This document shows positions 14,849-22,268 of a DNA stretch of 22,268 nucleotides, piece after piece; position 1 is the first letter of the stretch; every line of letters starts with the position of its first letter. Below the pieces are notes generated by a model. It was not told where the DNA came from. It did no database searches and saw only the letters and a list, made by a program, of their open reading frames with translations. Both the position numbers and the translations under genes were made by a program. Source of the stretch: SHZI01 sp964371995 (lineage in GTDB: Bacteria; Pseudomonadota; Gammaproteobacteria; Steroidobacterales; GCA-2729495); contig CAYJPG010000045.1 of the NCBI GenBank assembly GCA_964371995.1, forward strand, positions 1 to 22,268, written 5' to 3'.

Positions 14849-15931
14849 ATGACAAGGGTAATTAATTTCAGTGCGGGCCCGGCTGCGTTGCCGCTCGAAG
14901 TCCTGCAACAGGCGCAGGCCGAAATGACCGACTGGAACGGCACGGGTATGTCGGTGATGGAGATAAGCCATCGGAGCAAGGAATTCATCAAGGTTGCGGA
15001 ACAGGCGGAAGCCGATCTGCGGGAGCTGATGCAGATCCCGGCCGACTACTCGGTGCTGTTCCTGCAAGGTGGTGCGACGACGCATTTCGCCCTGCTGCCG
15101 ATGAATTTGTCGACACCCACGCAGGCCGTCGATTACCTGGTTACCGGCAGCTGGTCCAAAAAGGCCAGCAAGGAAGCGGCAGCGGTACGCAAGGTGAACA
15201 TCGTTGCAGATGGTTCCGGGTCGAACCATATGGATATCCCGGCGCGGGCGGGCTGGAAGCTCGATCCCGATGCGGCCTATGTCCATTACTGCGCGAATGA
15301 GACGATCAGCGGTCTCGAGATGCATGAGCCGCCTGATGTCGGCTCCGTGCCGCTGATCGCTGATATGTCTTCTACGATCCTGTCGCGTCCGGTCGATGTG
15401 CGGAAGTTCGGTGTGATCTATGGCGGTGCACAGAAGAATATCGGCCCCTCAGGTCTGGTGATCCTCATCGTGCGCAAGGATCTCCTGGAGCGCGCACCGG
15501 CGGGCCTGCCGGCGATTCTCAAGTATTCGTCGCATGCGGCAGCCGGCTCGATGCTGAATACGCCGCCGACATTTGGCTGGTATATCGCCGGTCTGGTTTT
15601 TGCCTGGCTGAAGCGCCAGGGTGGCCTGCAGAAAATGGCGGAGATCAACCGGCGCAAGGCCGAACTTCTCTATCATGCGATCGACGCCTCGTCTTTCTAT
15701 AGCAATCCGGTGGCGAAGCCGCACCGCTCGTGGATGAATGTGACGTTTACGCTGGCTGATGCAGCACTGGACGCGGATTTTCTCAGTGAGTCGAAGAAGG
15801 CCGGACTGACCAATCTGAAAGGGCATCGCGATGTGGGCGGCATGCGTGCCAGCATCTACAACGCCACCTCCGAGGCTGGTGTGGCGGCGCTCGTGCAGTT
15901 TATGGCCGACTTCGAGAAGCGACGCGGTTGA
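14849..15931 (+). CDS. serC: Phosphoserine aminotransferase
   Basis: 360 residues, normal for SerC. VINFSAGPAALP opens the protein; MEISHRSKEF (residues 37-46) and FLQGGATTHFA (71-81) are family motifs, and Lys196 in GGAQKNIGPSG holds pyridoxal phosphate. The C-terminal GHRDVGGMRASIYNA carries substrate-binding Arg residues. The enzyme converts 3-phosphohydroxypyruvate and glutamate to phosphoserine, and in gammaproteobacteria also acts in pyridoxal-phosphate synthesis. A GAGAGAAG ribosome site precedes ATG 14849. It is followed 37 bp later by the phosphoglycerate dehydrogenase that makes its substrate. Confidence 0.97.
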   Translation: MTRVINFSAGPAALPLEVLQQAQAEMTDWNGTGMSVMEISHRSKEFIKVAEQAEADLRELMQIPADYSVLFLQGGATTHFALLPMNLSTPTQAVDYLVTGSWSKKASKEAAAVRKVNIVADGSGSNHMDIPARAGWKLDPDAAYVHYCANETISGLEMHEPPDVGSVPLIADMSSTILSRPVDVRKFGVIYGGAQKNIGPSGLVILIVRKDLLERAPAGLPAILKYSSHAAAGSMLNTPPTFGWYIAGLVFAWLKRQGGLQKMAEINRRKAELLYHAIDASSFYSNPVAKPHRSWMNVTFTLADAALDADFLSESKKAGLTNLKGHRDVGGMRASIYNATSEAGVAALVQFMADFEKRRG

Positions 15932-15968
15932 AGACGCGGACAATTGAATCCAGACAGAGGTTGATACA

Positions 15969-17162
15969 GTGAGCGTGAAGGCGACATACAAGATTTTGAC
16001 CCTCAACAGCATTTCGGTTGAGGGCTTGCAGCGCTTGCCGCGTGAGCGTTACGAGGTCGCTTCAGACATCGGCCATCCGGATGCCATCATGGTGCGTTCT
16101 GCGAAGATGCACGATATGGCGATTCCGGAGTCGGTGCTCGCTGTTGCTAGGGCTGGTGCAGGTGTCAACAACGTACCGGTTGCCGCACTGGCCAAGCGTG
16201 GCATCCCGGTATTCAATGCGCCCGGCGCCAATGCCAATGCGGTCAAGGAACTGGTGCTGGCGGGCATGCTGCTTGCGGCGCGCAACATCTGCCAGGCCTG
16301 GAACTTCGTCGAGAACCTGAAAGAAGACGGTGCAGCGCTCGACAAGGCGGTGGAAAGCGGCAAGAAGCAGTACGTTGGCTTCGAGTTGCCTGGCCGCACG
16401 CTGGGTGTGATCGGTCTGGGTGCGATTGGCGTGCAGGTGGCAAATGCTGCAATAAACCTCGGCATGCGCGTGGTCGGCTTCGATCCTCAGGTCACCGTTG
16501 AGCGTGCCTGGCAACTGTCCGCTGCTGTCGAACAGGCGCGCAGTCTGGACGAGCTGTTCAGCAAGGCGGATTTCCTGACCGTGCATGTGCCGCTGCTCGA
16601 TGCGACCCGCGCGCTGGTCAATGAAGCGCGCATCAAGCTGATGCCGGCCAAGGCGGTAATCCTCAATTTTTCCCGTGGCGAAATCGTTGACGAAGCTGCG
16701 GTCGCTGCTGCCCTGGGCTCCGGGAAACTGACTGCCTATATCAGTGATTTTCCGAGCCGGGCGCTCATCGGCAATCCGCGGGTGATTTCGCTGCCGCACC
16801 TCGGTGCTTCAACCCATGAGGCTGAATCAAACTGTGCGGTGATGGTTGCGGACAATCTTCGCGCCTACCTTGAGCATGGCGTCATCCGTTATTCGGTGAA
16901 CTTCCCGGAGGCCGATCTGCCGCGGACTACGCCGCACCGGATCACGATCGCCAATGCCAATGTGCCGAACATGGTCGGCCAGATATCCACCTGTCTGGGT
17001 GATGCCGGGCTGAATATTGCCGATTTGCTCAACAAGTCGCGCGGCGAAGTGGCCTATACGATTGTCGATCTCGACGGTCCGGTGAAAGAAGAGACGCTCG
17101 CGCGGATCCGTGGCATCAGTGGTGTGCTGAGCGTACGCTACCTCAACGAACAGCCCGGCTGA
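15969..17162 (+). CDS. serA: D-3-phosphoglycerate dehydrogenase-like protein with ACT domain
   Basis: 397 residues from GTG 15969, with AGAGG eight bases upstream. ARAGAGVNNVPV and APGANANAVKELVLAGML (residues about 60-98) and the Rossmann GVIGLGAIGVQVAN (about 144-157) place it in the short PGDH_like_3 group of D-2-hydroxyacid dehydrogenases. The catalytic Arg is in SRGEIVDE and the catalytic His in PHLGAST. The Glu normally found after DVF is absent: the stretch reads SDFPSRALIG, which I believe is typical of this subfamily. A C-terminal ACT-like domain (from about residue 320, NVPNMVGQISTCLGDAGLNI) suggests serine feedback. Its product feeds SerC. It lies 7 bp before pheA. Confidence 0.85.
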   Translation: MSVKATYKILTLNSISVEGLQRLPRERYEVASDIGHPDAIMVRSAKMHDMAIPESVLAVARAGAGVNNVPVAALAKRGIPVFNAPGANANAVKELVLAGMLLAARNICQAWNFVENLKEDGAALDKAVESGKKQYVGFELPGRTLGVIGLGAIGVQVANAAINLGMRVVGFDPQVTVERAWQLSAAVEQARSLDELFSKADFLTVHVPLLDATRALVNEARIKLMPAKAVILNFSRGEIVDEAAVAAALGSGKLTAYISDFPSRALIGNPRVISLPHLGASTHEAESNCAVMVADNLRAYLEHGVIRYSVNFPEADLPRTTPHRITIANANVPNMVGQISTCLGDAGLNIADLLNKSRGEVAYTIVDLDGPVKEETLARIRGISGVLSVRYLNEQPG

Positions 17163-17169
17163 GTCCTGA

Positions 17170-18300
17170 ATGGTCAAGAAACGGCAGAAATCAGCCACGC
17201 GCAAGACCAGCCCCAAAGCTCCGGCCCTGGGTGTGCTGCGCGAGCAGATCGACGCCGTCGACAAGCATATCCAGGCGCTGATCGCCGAGCGTGCCGGCCT
17301 GGCGCAGCGGGTTGCTGTGGCAAAGGGCGAGGGCGTTCCGGCTACGGGTTACTACCGTCCTGAACGTGAGGCCGAGGTGCTGCGCGGTGTTGTGGCACGC
17401 AACCAGGGTCCGTTGACTGACGAGGAAATGGTCCGGCTGTTTCGCGAGATCATGTCGGCCTGCCTCGCCCAGGAGCAGCCGCTCAAGGTCGGTTATCTGG
17501 GGCCTGAAGGCACGTTCACTCAGTCTGCTGTATACAAGCACTTCGGCCACTCAGTCCGCGCGCTGCCGCTCGGCATGATCGATGAGGTCTTTCATGAGGT
17601 CGAGTCGGGTGCTGCAGATTTCGGTGTGGTGCCGATCGAGAACTCCACCGAAGGCACGGTCAACCATACGCTCGACATGTTCCTGACCTCGCCGCTAAAG
17701 ATCTGCGGTGAAGTCGAAATGCGTATCCGCCAGCATCTGCTCGGTAATGTGTCGGGCCTGGACAAGGTATTGCGGGTCAGTGCCCATCCGCAGTCGCTGG
17801 CCCAGTGTCGTGCGTGGTTGCGGGAATATTTGCCAAGCGCCGAGTTGCTGTCTGCGAGCAGCAATGCCGAGGGCGCGCGCCGGGCGCGTGACGAGGCGGG
17901 CACGGCTGCGATTGCCGGTGATGCGGCAGCCGAGGTTTACGGCCTGCAGAAACTGGTCACCGATATCGAGGACCGCCCGGACAACACCACCCGCTTTCTG
18001 GTGATCGGCAGGGATCTGCTGGCAGCCAGCGGTTGTGACAAGACCAGTCTGCTGCTCTCAACGCAGGATACGGAAGATGCTGGCGCCCTGCAGAAACTGC
18101 TGGCGCCGCTCGCTGAGCATCAGGTCAATATGAGCCGAATCGAGTCGCGGCCGTCGCGGCGCCGCAAATGGCACTACGTGTTCTTCGTCGACATCGACGG
18201 CCACGCCGAGCAAAAGAATGTCGCGCAGGCGCTGGCCGGACTGCAGAAGCGTGCCCAGCTGTTCCGGATACTTGGTTCCTATCCCAAGGCCGTACTCTAA
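17170..18300 (+). CDS. pheA: Bifunctional chorismate mutase / prephenate dehydratase (P-protein)
   Basis: 376 residues. After a basic, probably disordered N-terminus (1-18), the AroQ-type chorismate mutase occupies about 20-100 (REQIDAVDKHIQALIAERAG; YRPEREAEVL). Prephenate dehydratase follows (YLGPEGTFTQSAV from 109; VPIENSTEGTVNHTLD; IEDRPDNTTRFLVI). An ACT domain from about 290 has KTSLLLSTQD and the phenylalanine-binding ESRPS motif, so feedback inhibition by phenylalanine is expected. It catalyses chorismate to prephenate to phenylpyruvate. The start at ATG 17170 is 7 bp after serA. The ending LGSYPKAVL is shared with Pseudomonas PheA. hisC follows after 8 bp. Confidence 0.96.
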   Translation: MVKKRQKSATRKTSPKAPALGVLREQIDAVDKHIQALIAERAGLAQRVAVAKGEGVPATGYYRPEREAEVLRGVVARNQGPLTDEEMVRLFREIMSACLAQEQPLKVGYLGPEGTFTQSAVYKHFGHSVRALPLGMIDEVFHEVESGAADFGVVPIENSTEGTVNHTLDMFLTSPLKICGEVEMRIRQHLLGNVSGLDKVLRVSAHPQSLAQCRAWLREYLPSAELLSASSNAEGARRARDEAGTAAIAGDAAAEVYGLQKLVTDIEDRPDNTTRFLVIGRDLLAASGCDKTSLLLSTQDTEDAGALQKLLAPLAEHQVNMSRIESRPSRRRKWHYVFFVDIDGHAEQKNVAQALAGLQKRAQLFRILGSYPKAVL

Positions 18301-18308
18301 AGCGCTGG

Positions 18309-19457
18309 ATGCAGATGCCCGGGCCGGATCGCTTTTCAGCACTTGCCGCCGAGGGAGTGCTCGGCCTCAAGCCGTACGTACCGGGCAAGCCGGTTGCAGA
18401 GCTGGAGCGCGAGTACGGCATTCGTGATTCGATCAAGCTGGCCTCCAACGAGAATCCGCTCGGGCCACCACCGGCCAGTGTCCGCGCAATAAGTGCGGCG
18501 CTCGGTGATCTGGCGCTATACCCGGATGGTGCTGCTTTCGAACTGAAGAATACGCTGGCGAAGCGGCTGGCCGTCGATCCGGCACAGATCACGGTCGGCA
18601 ACGGTTCCAATGAACTGCTGTCACTGGTTGCCGAAACATTCCTGACGCCGGCCACCGAGGCGATCTATTCGCAGTTTGCCTTTTTGATCTATGCGCTGTC
18701 GGTGCAGGCAACCGGAGCGGCTGCCCGCGTGGCGCCGGCGAATGCGGTCGGCCATGCACAAGCGCTGGGCCATGATCTGGCGGCAATGAAACGGCTGGTT
18801 ACGCCAGCAACGCGGCTCGTCTTTATCGCCAATCCAAATAACCCAACCGGCACCTGGCTCGGTGCCGGGGAACTGCGGGCATTCATCGGCAGTCTCCCCG
18901 CGCACGTACTGGTTCTGCTCGATGAGGCATACGGGGAGTACGTCGCAGGCTCTGACTGGCCTGATACGGTGCGCTGGCTCGACGAGTTTCCCAATCTGAT
19001 CGTCACGCGTACTTTTTCCAAGATGTATGCGCTGGCCGGCCTGCGGGTCGGTTATTCGGTCAGCCATCCGCAAGTCGTTGAGCTGCTGAATCGCGTGCGT
19101 CAACCTTTCAACGTGAACTCGCTGGCGCAGGTCGCGGCCTGTGCGGCGCTCGACGATGCAGCGCATGTCATGCGTTCGCGGCAGTTGAATGCGCAGGGAC
19201 TGGTACAGCTGAGCAGCGGTCTGAGTGCGCTCGGCTGGCGCGTATCGCCGTCAGCAGGCAACTTCGTGCTGGCCGATACGGGCGGTCCGGCACTGCCCTG
19301 GTACGAAAAGCTCCTGCGTGCCGGGGTCATCGTACGGCCGGTTGCCAATTATGGCTTGCCTGATCATCTGCGCATCACGGTCGGGCTCCCGGACCAGAAT
19401 GAACGGCTGCTGTCTGCACTGCGCAGTCTGATGGCCGGGAAGGCGCCGAAACCATGA
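18309..19457 (+). CDS. hisC: Histidinol-phosphate / aromatic aminotransferase (HisC2 type)
   Basis: 382 residues from ATG 18309, eight bases after the pheA stop (a second ATG at 18315 is possible; longer frames run inside pheA and are rejected). Fold-type I aminotransferase features: LASNENPLGPPP (residues 44-55), GNGSNELLSL, FIANPNNPTGTW, LDEAYGEY and Lys238 in TRTFSKMYALAGLRVGY for pyridoxal phosphate. HisC-family enzymes use histidinol phosphate but often also aromatic keto acids. Sitting between pheA and aroA, away from a his operon, it more likely transaminates phenylpyruvate or related substrates (inference). It overlaps aroA by four bases (ATGA). Confidence 0.93.
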   Translation: MQMPGPDRFSALAAEGVLGLKPYVPGKPVAELEREYGIRDSIKLASNENPLGPPPASVRAISAALGDLALYPDGAAFELKNTLAKRLAVDPAQITVGNGSNELLSLVAETFLTPATEAIYSQFAFLIYALSVQATGAAARVAPANAVGHAQALGHDLAAMKRLVTPATRLVFIANPNNPTGTWLGAGELRAFIGSLPAHVLVLLDEAYGEYVAGSDWPDTVRWLDEFPNLIVTRTFSKMYALAGLRVGYSVSHPQVVELLNRVRQPFNVNSLAQVAACAALDDAAHVMRSRQLNAQGLVQLSSGLSALGWRVSPSAGNFVLADTGGPALPWYEKLLRAGVIVRPVANYGLPDHLRITVGLPDQNERLLSALRSLMAGKAPKP

Positions 19458-20764
19458 GCAGCTCTTTCACGATCAGGCCATCGCGACGTGTTGCCGGCAC
19501 GATGCGGGTGCCGGGCGACAAGTCGATCTCGCACCGTGCCCTGATGCTCGGTGCCATCGCCAGCGGCAAGACCAGGGTCTCGGGCTTTCTGCCCGGTGAA
19601 GACTGTATGGCGACGTTGGCAGCCGTGCGTGCGATGGGCATCGATGTTGAGCAGCACGATGCGACCACGATTACGGTGATGGGTAAAGGGCTGCACGGAT
19701 TGCGTGCGGCTTCCGGGGCGCTCGATATGGGCAACTCGGGTACGGCGATGCGCCTCTTCATGGGGCTGCTTGCGGCGCAGGGTTTCGACAGCCAACTGAC
19801 TGGCGATGAATCGCTGAGCCGCCGTCCGATGGAGCGGGTCGCGGTGCCGCTGCGGCTGATGGGTGCAGAAATCAGCACCACTGATGGCAGACCGCCCGTG
19901 CACATTTCTGGCCGCCGTACACTGCAGGGCATCCGCTACGACATGCCGGTCGCCAGTGCCCAGCTGAAGTCCGCGCTGCTGCTGGCAGGGTTGTACGCCG
20001 ATGGCGACACGGTGTTGGCCGAGCCGGCAGTGACCCGCGATCACACCGAACGGATGCTCGTCAGCCTCGGTCAGCCGGTGCGCCGTGACGGGCAGATCGT
20101 GAGCCTGCGCGCAACCGGGCAGCTGAATGGCACCGACATAAGCGTGCCCGGCGATCTTTCCTCGGCTGCATTCTTTGTGCTTGCCGGCTGCCTGGCAGCG
20201 GAAGGCGAGCTGGTCATCGACAACGTCGGGCTGAATCCCACCCGTACCGGCATCCTGCGCATACTCAAGCTGATGGGTGCCGACCTGCGCGTGGAACCGG
20301 CAACTGACAACGGCGCCGAGCCCGTGGGGCGTCTGATCGTTCGACCATCCGGACTGCAGGGCGTGGCGATTCCGCCGGAGCTGGTACCGCTGGCCATCGA
20401 TGAATTCCCGATGGTGTTTGTCGCTGCGGCGCTTGCGCGCGGCGAGACCCTGGTGAGCGGTGCGGCGGAGCTGCGGCACAAGGAAAGCGATCGCATCAGT
20501 GTGATGGTGGCCGGGCTTCGCACGCTGGGCATCGAGGTCGATGAACTGCCTGACGGTGCGCGTATCCGTGGCGGCCGTTTCAGCAGCGGCACGATCGATA
20601 GCCACGGCGATCATCGGGTGGCAATGTCTTTTGCCGTGGGTGCCGCCCGTGCCGCGGGGCCGGTGCGGATTCTGGACACCGCCAACGTTGCGACGTCCTT
20701 TCCTGATTTCGTGAGGCAGGCGTCTGCGGTCGGCCTGGCCATTGAGGCGGATGCCAGTGGCTGA
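19454..20764 (+). CDS. aroA: 3-phosphoshikimate 1-carboxyvinyltransferase (EPSP synthase)
   Basis: 436 residues. Substrate-binding motifs are all present: VPGDKSISHRALMLG (Lys23), DMGNSGTAMRLFMG, SLSRRPMERV, DHTERML, RHKESDRI and DHRVAMSFAVG. The enzyme joins shikimate-3-phosphate and PEP in the sixth step of the shikimate pathway; it is a cytosolic two-domain inside-out alpha/beta barrel. In Pseudomonas the equivalent locus encodes a fusion with prephenate dehydrogenase (TyrA); here the TyrA half is absent and the gene starts directly at ATG 19454, overlapping the hisC stop by four bases. The Gly in GNSGT is intact. Confidence 0.97.
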   Translation: MSSSFTIRPSRRVAGTMRVPGDKSISHRALMLGAIASGKTRVSGFLPGEDCMATLAAVRAMGIDVEQHDATTITVMGKGLHGLRAASGALDMGNSGTAMRLFMGLLAAQGFDSQLTGDESLSRRPMERVAVPLRLMGAEISTTDGRPPVHISGRRTLQGIRYDMPVASAQLKSALLLAGLYADGDTVLAEPAVTRDHTERMLVSLGQPVRRDGQIVSLRATGQLNGTDISVPGDLSSAAFFVLAGCLAAEGELVIDNVGLNPTRTGILRILKLMGADLRVEPATDNGAEPVGRLIVRPSGLQGVAIPPELVPLAIDEFPMVFVAAALARGETLVSGAAELRHKESDRISVMVAGLRTLGIEVDELPDGARIRGGRFSSGTIDSHGDHRVAMSFAVGAARAAGPVRILDTANVATSFPDFVRQASAVGLAIEADASG

Positions 20765-21467
20765 CGCGACTGCCAGCGGAGTCCCGGTGACAACCCTCGA
20801 TGGCCCCGGCGGGGCGGGCAAGGGCACGATCAGCCGCTTGCTGGCCGAGCGGCTTGGATGGCACCTGCTCGACAGCGGGGCCCTGTACCGGCTTGTCGCG
20901 CTTGAGGCTGCCAATAGCGCTGTGGCCCTGGACGCCGAGGCCGAGGTTGCGCAGATCGCGGGCAGTCTGGATGTGCGCTTCGATGCGTCAGGCGGCGAGG
21001 AGCGGGTCTGGCTGCGCGGTTCTGATGTCACACAGGCGATTCGTACCGAGGCCTGCGGTCAGGGCGCTTCAGTGGTTGCCGTGCTGCCAGCGGTGCGGGC
21101 GGCGCTTGTCGAGCGGCAACGGAATTTCCGTCAGCTGCCGGGACTGGTCGCGGATGGCCGCGATATGGGTACGGTTATTTTCCCGGATGCAGGGCTCAAG
21201 GTCTTCCTGACGGCAAGCGTTGAGGAACGGGCCCGCAGACGCCATAAGCAGTTGAAGGACAAGGGTATTGATGTTAGCCTTGCGGCCCTTTCAAGGGACA
21301 TGGCGGACCGCGACCGGCGTGATTCGGAGCGGTCTGTCGCACCGTTGAGTCCCGGTCAGGACGCGCGAATTCTGGATACCACCGGTATGTCCATACCTGA
21401 GGTGGTGGCTTTGATGTCGCGCTGGGTCAGCGAACGTTTCCCCGGGGCTTCACGGCAACGGGGTTGA
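20751..21467 (+). CDS. cmk: Cytidylate kinase
   Basis: 238 residues from ATG 20751; GTG 20757 and GTG 20787 are alternatives. The last has the best ribosome site (GGAG five bases before) and gives a shorter N-terminus close to the P-loop. Features: P-loop LDGPGGAGKGTISRLL, LLDSGALYRL, VADGRDMGTVIFPDAG and ERARRRHKQL, all conserved in bacterial CMP kinases. The enzyme phosphorylates CMP and dCMP using ATP. Whichever start is used, the gene overlaps or nearly abuts the end of aroA. It is the last gene before a Rho-independent terminator, and rpsA follows, the usual cmk-rpsA order. Confidence 0.95.
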   Translation: MPVADATASGVPVTTLDGPGGAGKGTISRLLAERLGWHLLDSGALYRLVALEAANSAVALDAEAEVAQIAGSLDVRFDASGGEERVWLRGSDVTQAIRTEACGQGASVVAVLPAVRAALVERQRNFRQLPGLVADGRDMGTVIFPDAGLKVFLTASVEERARRRHKQLKDKGIDVSLAALSRDMADRDRRDSERSVAPLSPGQDARILDTTGMSIPEVVALMSRWVSERFPGASRQRG

Positions 21468-21481
21468 GTGCCTAAATGGGT

Positions 21482-21511
21482 CTGGCCGGCAGAATTGCTG
21501 GCTGGTTTTTT
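21482..21511 (+). terminator. Rho-independent terminator after cmk
   Basis: A nine-pair stem (21482-21490 with 21497-21505, including three G-U pairs) encloses the loop AGAATT and is followed directly by six Ts (21506-21511). It begins 15 bases after the cmk stop. It would end or attenuate the long gyrA-cmk transcript before rpsA. Confidence 0.75.
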
Positions 21512-21567
21512 GGCTGTAGCCGTCACTCATCCCGATTGGTGAGCGTACGTTTCGATAAACCATGGGT

Positions 21568-21581
21568 CTGCCTTCGGGCAG
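21568..21581 (+). promoter_or_regulatory. TTCG-tetraloop hairpin in the rpsA leader
   Basis: CTGCC, TTCG and GGCAG form a perfect five-pair hairpin with a C(UUCG)G loop, ending 11 bases before the rpsA ATG. No strong Shine-Dalgarno sequence follows it (GGTGTGTAACAA). Structured leaders with weak Shine-Dalgarno sites are known for gammaproteobacterial rpsA, where S1 represses its own translation. That this hairpin serves the same purpose is inference. Confidence 0.5.
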
Positions 21582-21592
21582 GTGTGTAACAA

Positions 21593-22268
21593 ATGACTGA
21601 AAATTTCGCCGAACTTTTCGAGCAGAGTCTCGCCAACCAGCGCATCAAGCCAGGCACGATCCTTACGGGTCGGGTAGTAGAAGTTTCCTCCGAGGCCGTC
21701 GTCGTCAGCGCCGGTCTCAAATCCGAAGCAGTAATCCCCGCCAGCCAGTTCAAGAACGAACGCGGCGAGATGGAGGTCAAGGTCGGCGACGATGTCGAGG
21801 TTGCACTCGACTATCTTGAAGACGGCTTCGGCGAAACCAAGCTCTCGCGTGAACGCGCCAAGCGCGTGCGGACCTGGGAATCCCTTGAGGACGCATTCGA
21901 GAACAGCAAGATCGTCAAGGGCGTGATCAACGGGCGCGTAAAAGGCGGCTTTACCGTCGATATCGAATTTGTCCGTGCATTCTTGCCGGGCTCGCTGGTC
22001 GATGTACGGCCGGTACGTGATCCCTCCTATCTCGAGGGCAAGGAACTCGAATTCAAGGTCATCAAGCTCGACCGGCGTCGCAATAACGTGGTCGTTTCCC
22101 GGCGCGCCGTGGTCGAAGCTGAATACAGCGCCGAACGTGAGGCGCTGCTGGTCAACCTGCAGGAAGGTTCGGTCGTCAAGGGTGCGGTCAAGAACCTCAC
22201 CGATTACGGCGCGTTCGTCGACCTCGGCGGCATCGACGGCCTGCTGCACATCACCGACATGGCCTGGC
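21593..22268 (+). CDS. rpsA: 30S ribosomal protein S1, 5' part (runs off right edge)
   Basis: 225 codons from ATG 21593 to the window end. The opening MTENFAELFEQSLANQ and the blocks AGLKSEAVIPASQFKN (residues 40-55), DGFGETKLSRE, GVINGRVKGGFTV, RAFLPGSLVDVRPVRD (128-143), ELEFKVIKLD and NNVVVSRRAV follow E. coli S1 nearly residue for residue. S1 domains one and two (about 20-86 and 105-171), which anchor the protein to the ribosome, are complete. The third begins at about 192 with VKNLTDYGAFVDLGG and is cut by the window edge. S1 binds mRNA and aids translation initiation on structured or weak-Shine-Dalgarno messages. A terminator separates the gene from cmk, so it needs its own promoter. 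Confidence 0.98.
   Translation, partial: MTENFAELFEQSLANQRIKPGTILTGRVVEVSSEAVVVSAGLKSEAVIPASQFKNERGEMEVKVGDDVEVALDYLEDGFGETKLSRERAKRVRTWESLEDAFENSKIVKGVINGRVKGGFTVDIEFVRAFLPGSLVDVRPVRDPSYLEGKELEFKVIKLDRRRNNVVVSRRAVVEAEYSAEREALLVNLQEGSVVKGAVKNLTDYGAFVDLGGIDGLLHITDMAW

Noticed and set aside
15969..17162. SerA-like protein as a broken enzyme because of the missing Glu
   Set aside because: The rest of the protein is intact and well conserved, and the pattern fits a known short subfamily, so I list it as an oddity and not as a pseudogene.
18168..18308. HisC read from inside pheA
   Set aside because: The added residues are an out-of-frame reading of the PheA ACT domain; ATG 18309 gives the normal N-terminus.
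19364..21031. 555-codon minus-strand frame opposite aroA and cmk
   Set aside because: Long antisense frames are expected in GC-rich genes; the product is rich in His, Arg and Gln with no family motifs. The same holds for the long antisense frames at 11073-12101 and 13272-14432.

Overview
The window looks like a piece of a gammaproteobacterial chromosome. The order gyrA, serC, a phosphoglycerate dehydrogenase, pheA, hisC, aroA, cmk, rpsA, with a divergent amidohydrolase, ubiG, mupP, yciK operon beside gyrA, is the arrangement I know from Pseudomonas and related gammaproteobacteria. Most of the window is GC-rich (for example 42 G/C in the 60 bases from 7081). I cannot name the genus.

Region by region: (a) 1-394 is the 5' part of a minus-strand MauE-like membrane protein that runs off the left edge. 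(b) About 395-3450 is AT-richer (25 G/C in the 60 bases from 601) and carries an accessory cassette: two divergent-sequence paralogues of the DUF6502 type (561-1427 on plus, 2507-3328 on minus) flank a secreted DUF5666-like protein (1424-2447 on minus). The C-terminus of that protein is an array of near-identical 24-bp / 8-residue repeats, interrupted by a 100-N assembly gap. This is the least understood part of the window and the best candidate for an undescribed system. (c) 3588-4713 is a minus-strand operon yciB-yciI-bolA with overlapping genes. (d) 4789-8578 is a plus-strand run: yciO, a site-2-type membrane protease, scpA, scpB and rluB. (e) 8582-12068 is a tightly packed minus-strand operon of an MTA/SAH deaminase-like amidohydrolase, ubiG, mupP and yciK. 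(f) 12243-21467 is a long plus-strand run from gyrA through serC, serA-like, pheA, hisC, aroA and cmk. It ends in a Rho-independent terminator at 21482-21511. (g) From 21593 the ribosomal protein S1 gene rpsA begins and leaves the right edge.

How the genes work together: the gyrA-cmk run joins DNA supercoiling with serine synthesis (phosphoglycerate dehydrogenase and SerC), the shikimate and phenylalanine branches (AroA, PheA, an aromatic/histidinol-phosphate aminotransferase) and CMP phosphorylation. The divergent operon joins ubiquinone methylation with a deaminase that could remove methylthioadenosine or S-adenosylhomocysteine, and with cell-wall recycling (MupP). scpA/scpB serve chromosome segregation, rluB modifies 23S rRNA, and yciB acts at the envelope. 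In the accessory cassette, the HTH-like N-terminal halves of the DUF6502 proteins suggest that they regulate or otherwise act on the repeat protein, but this is inference. I found no tRNA, rRNA, CRISPR array, insertion sequence or integrase gene.
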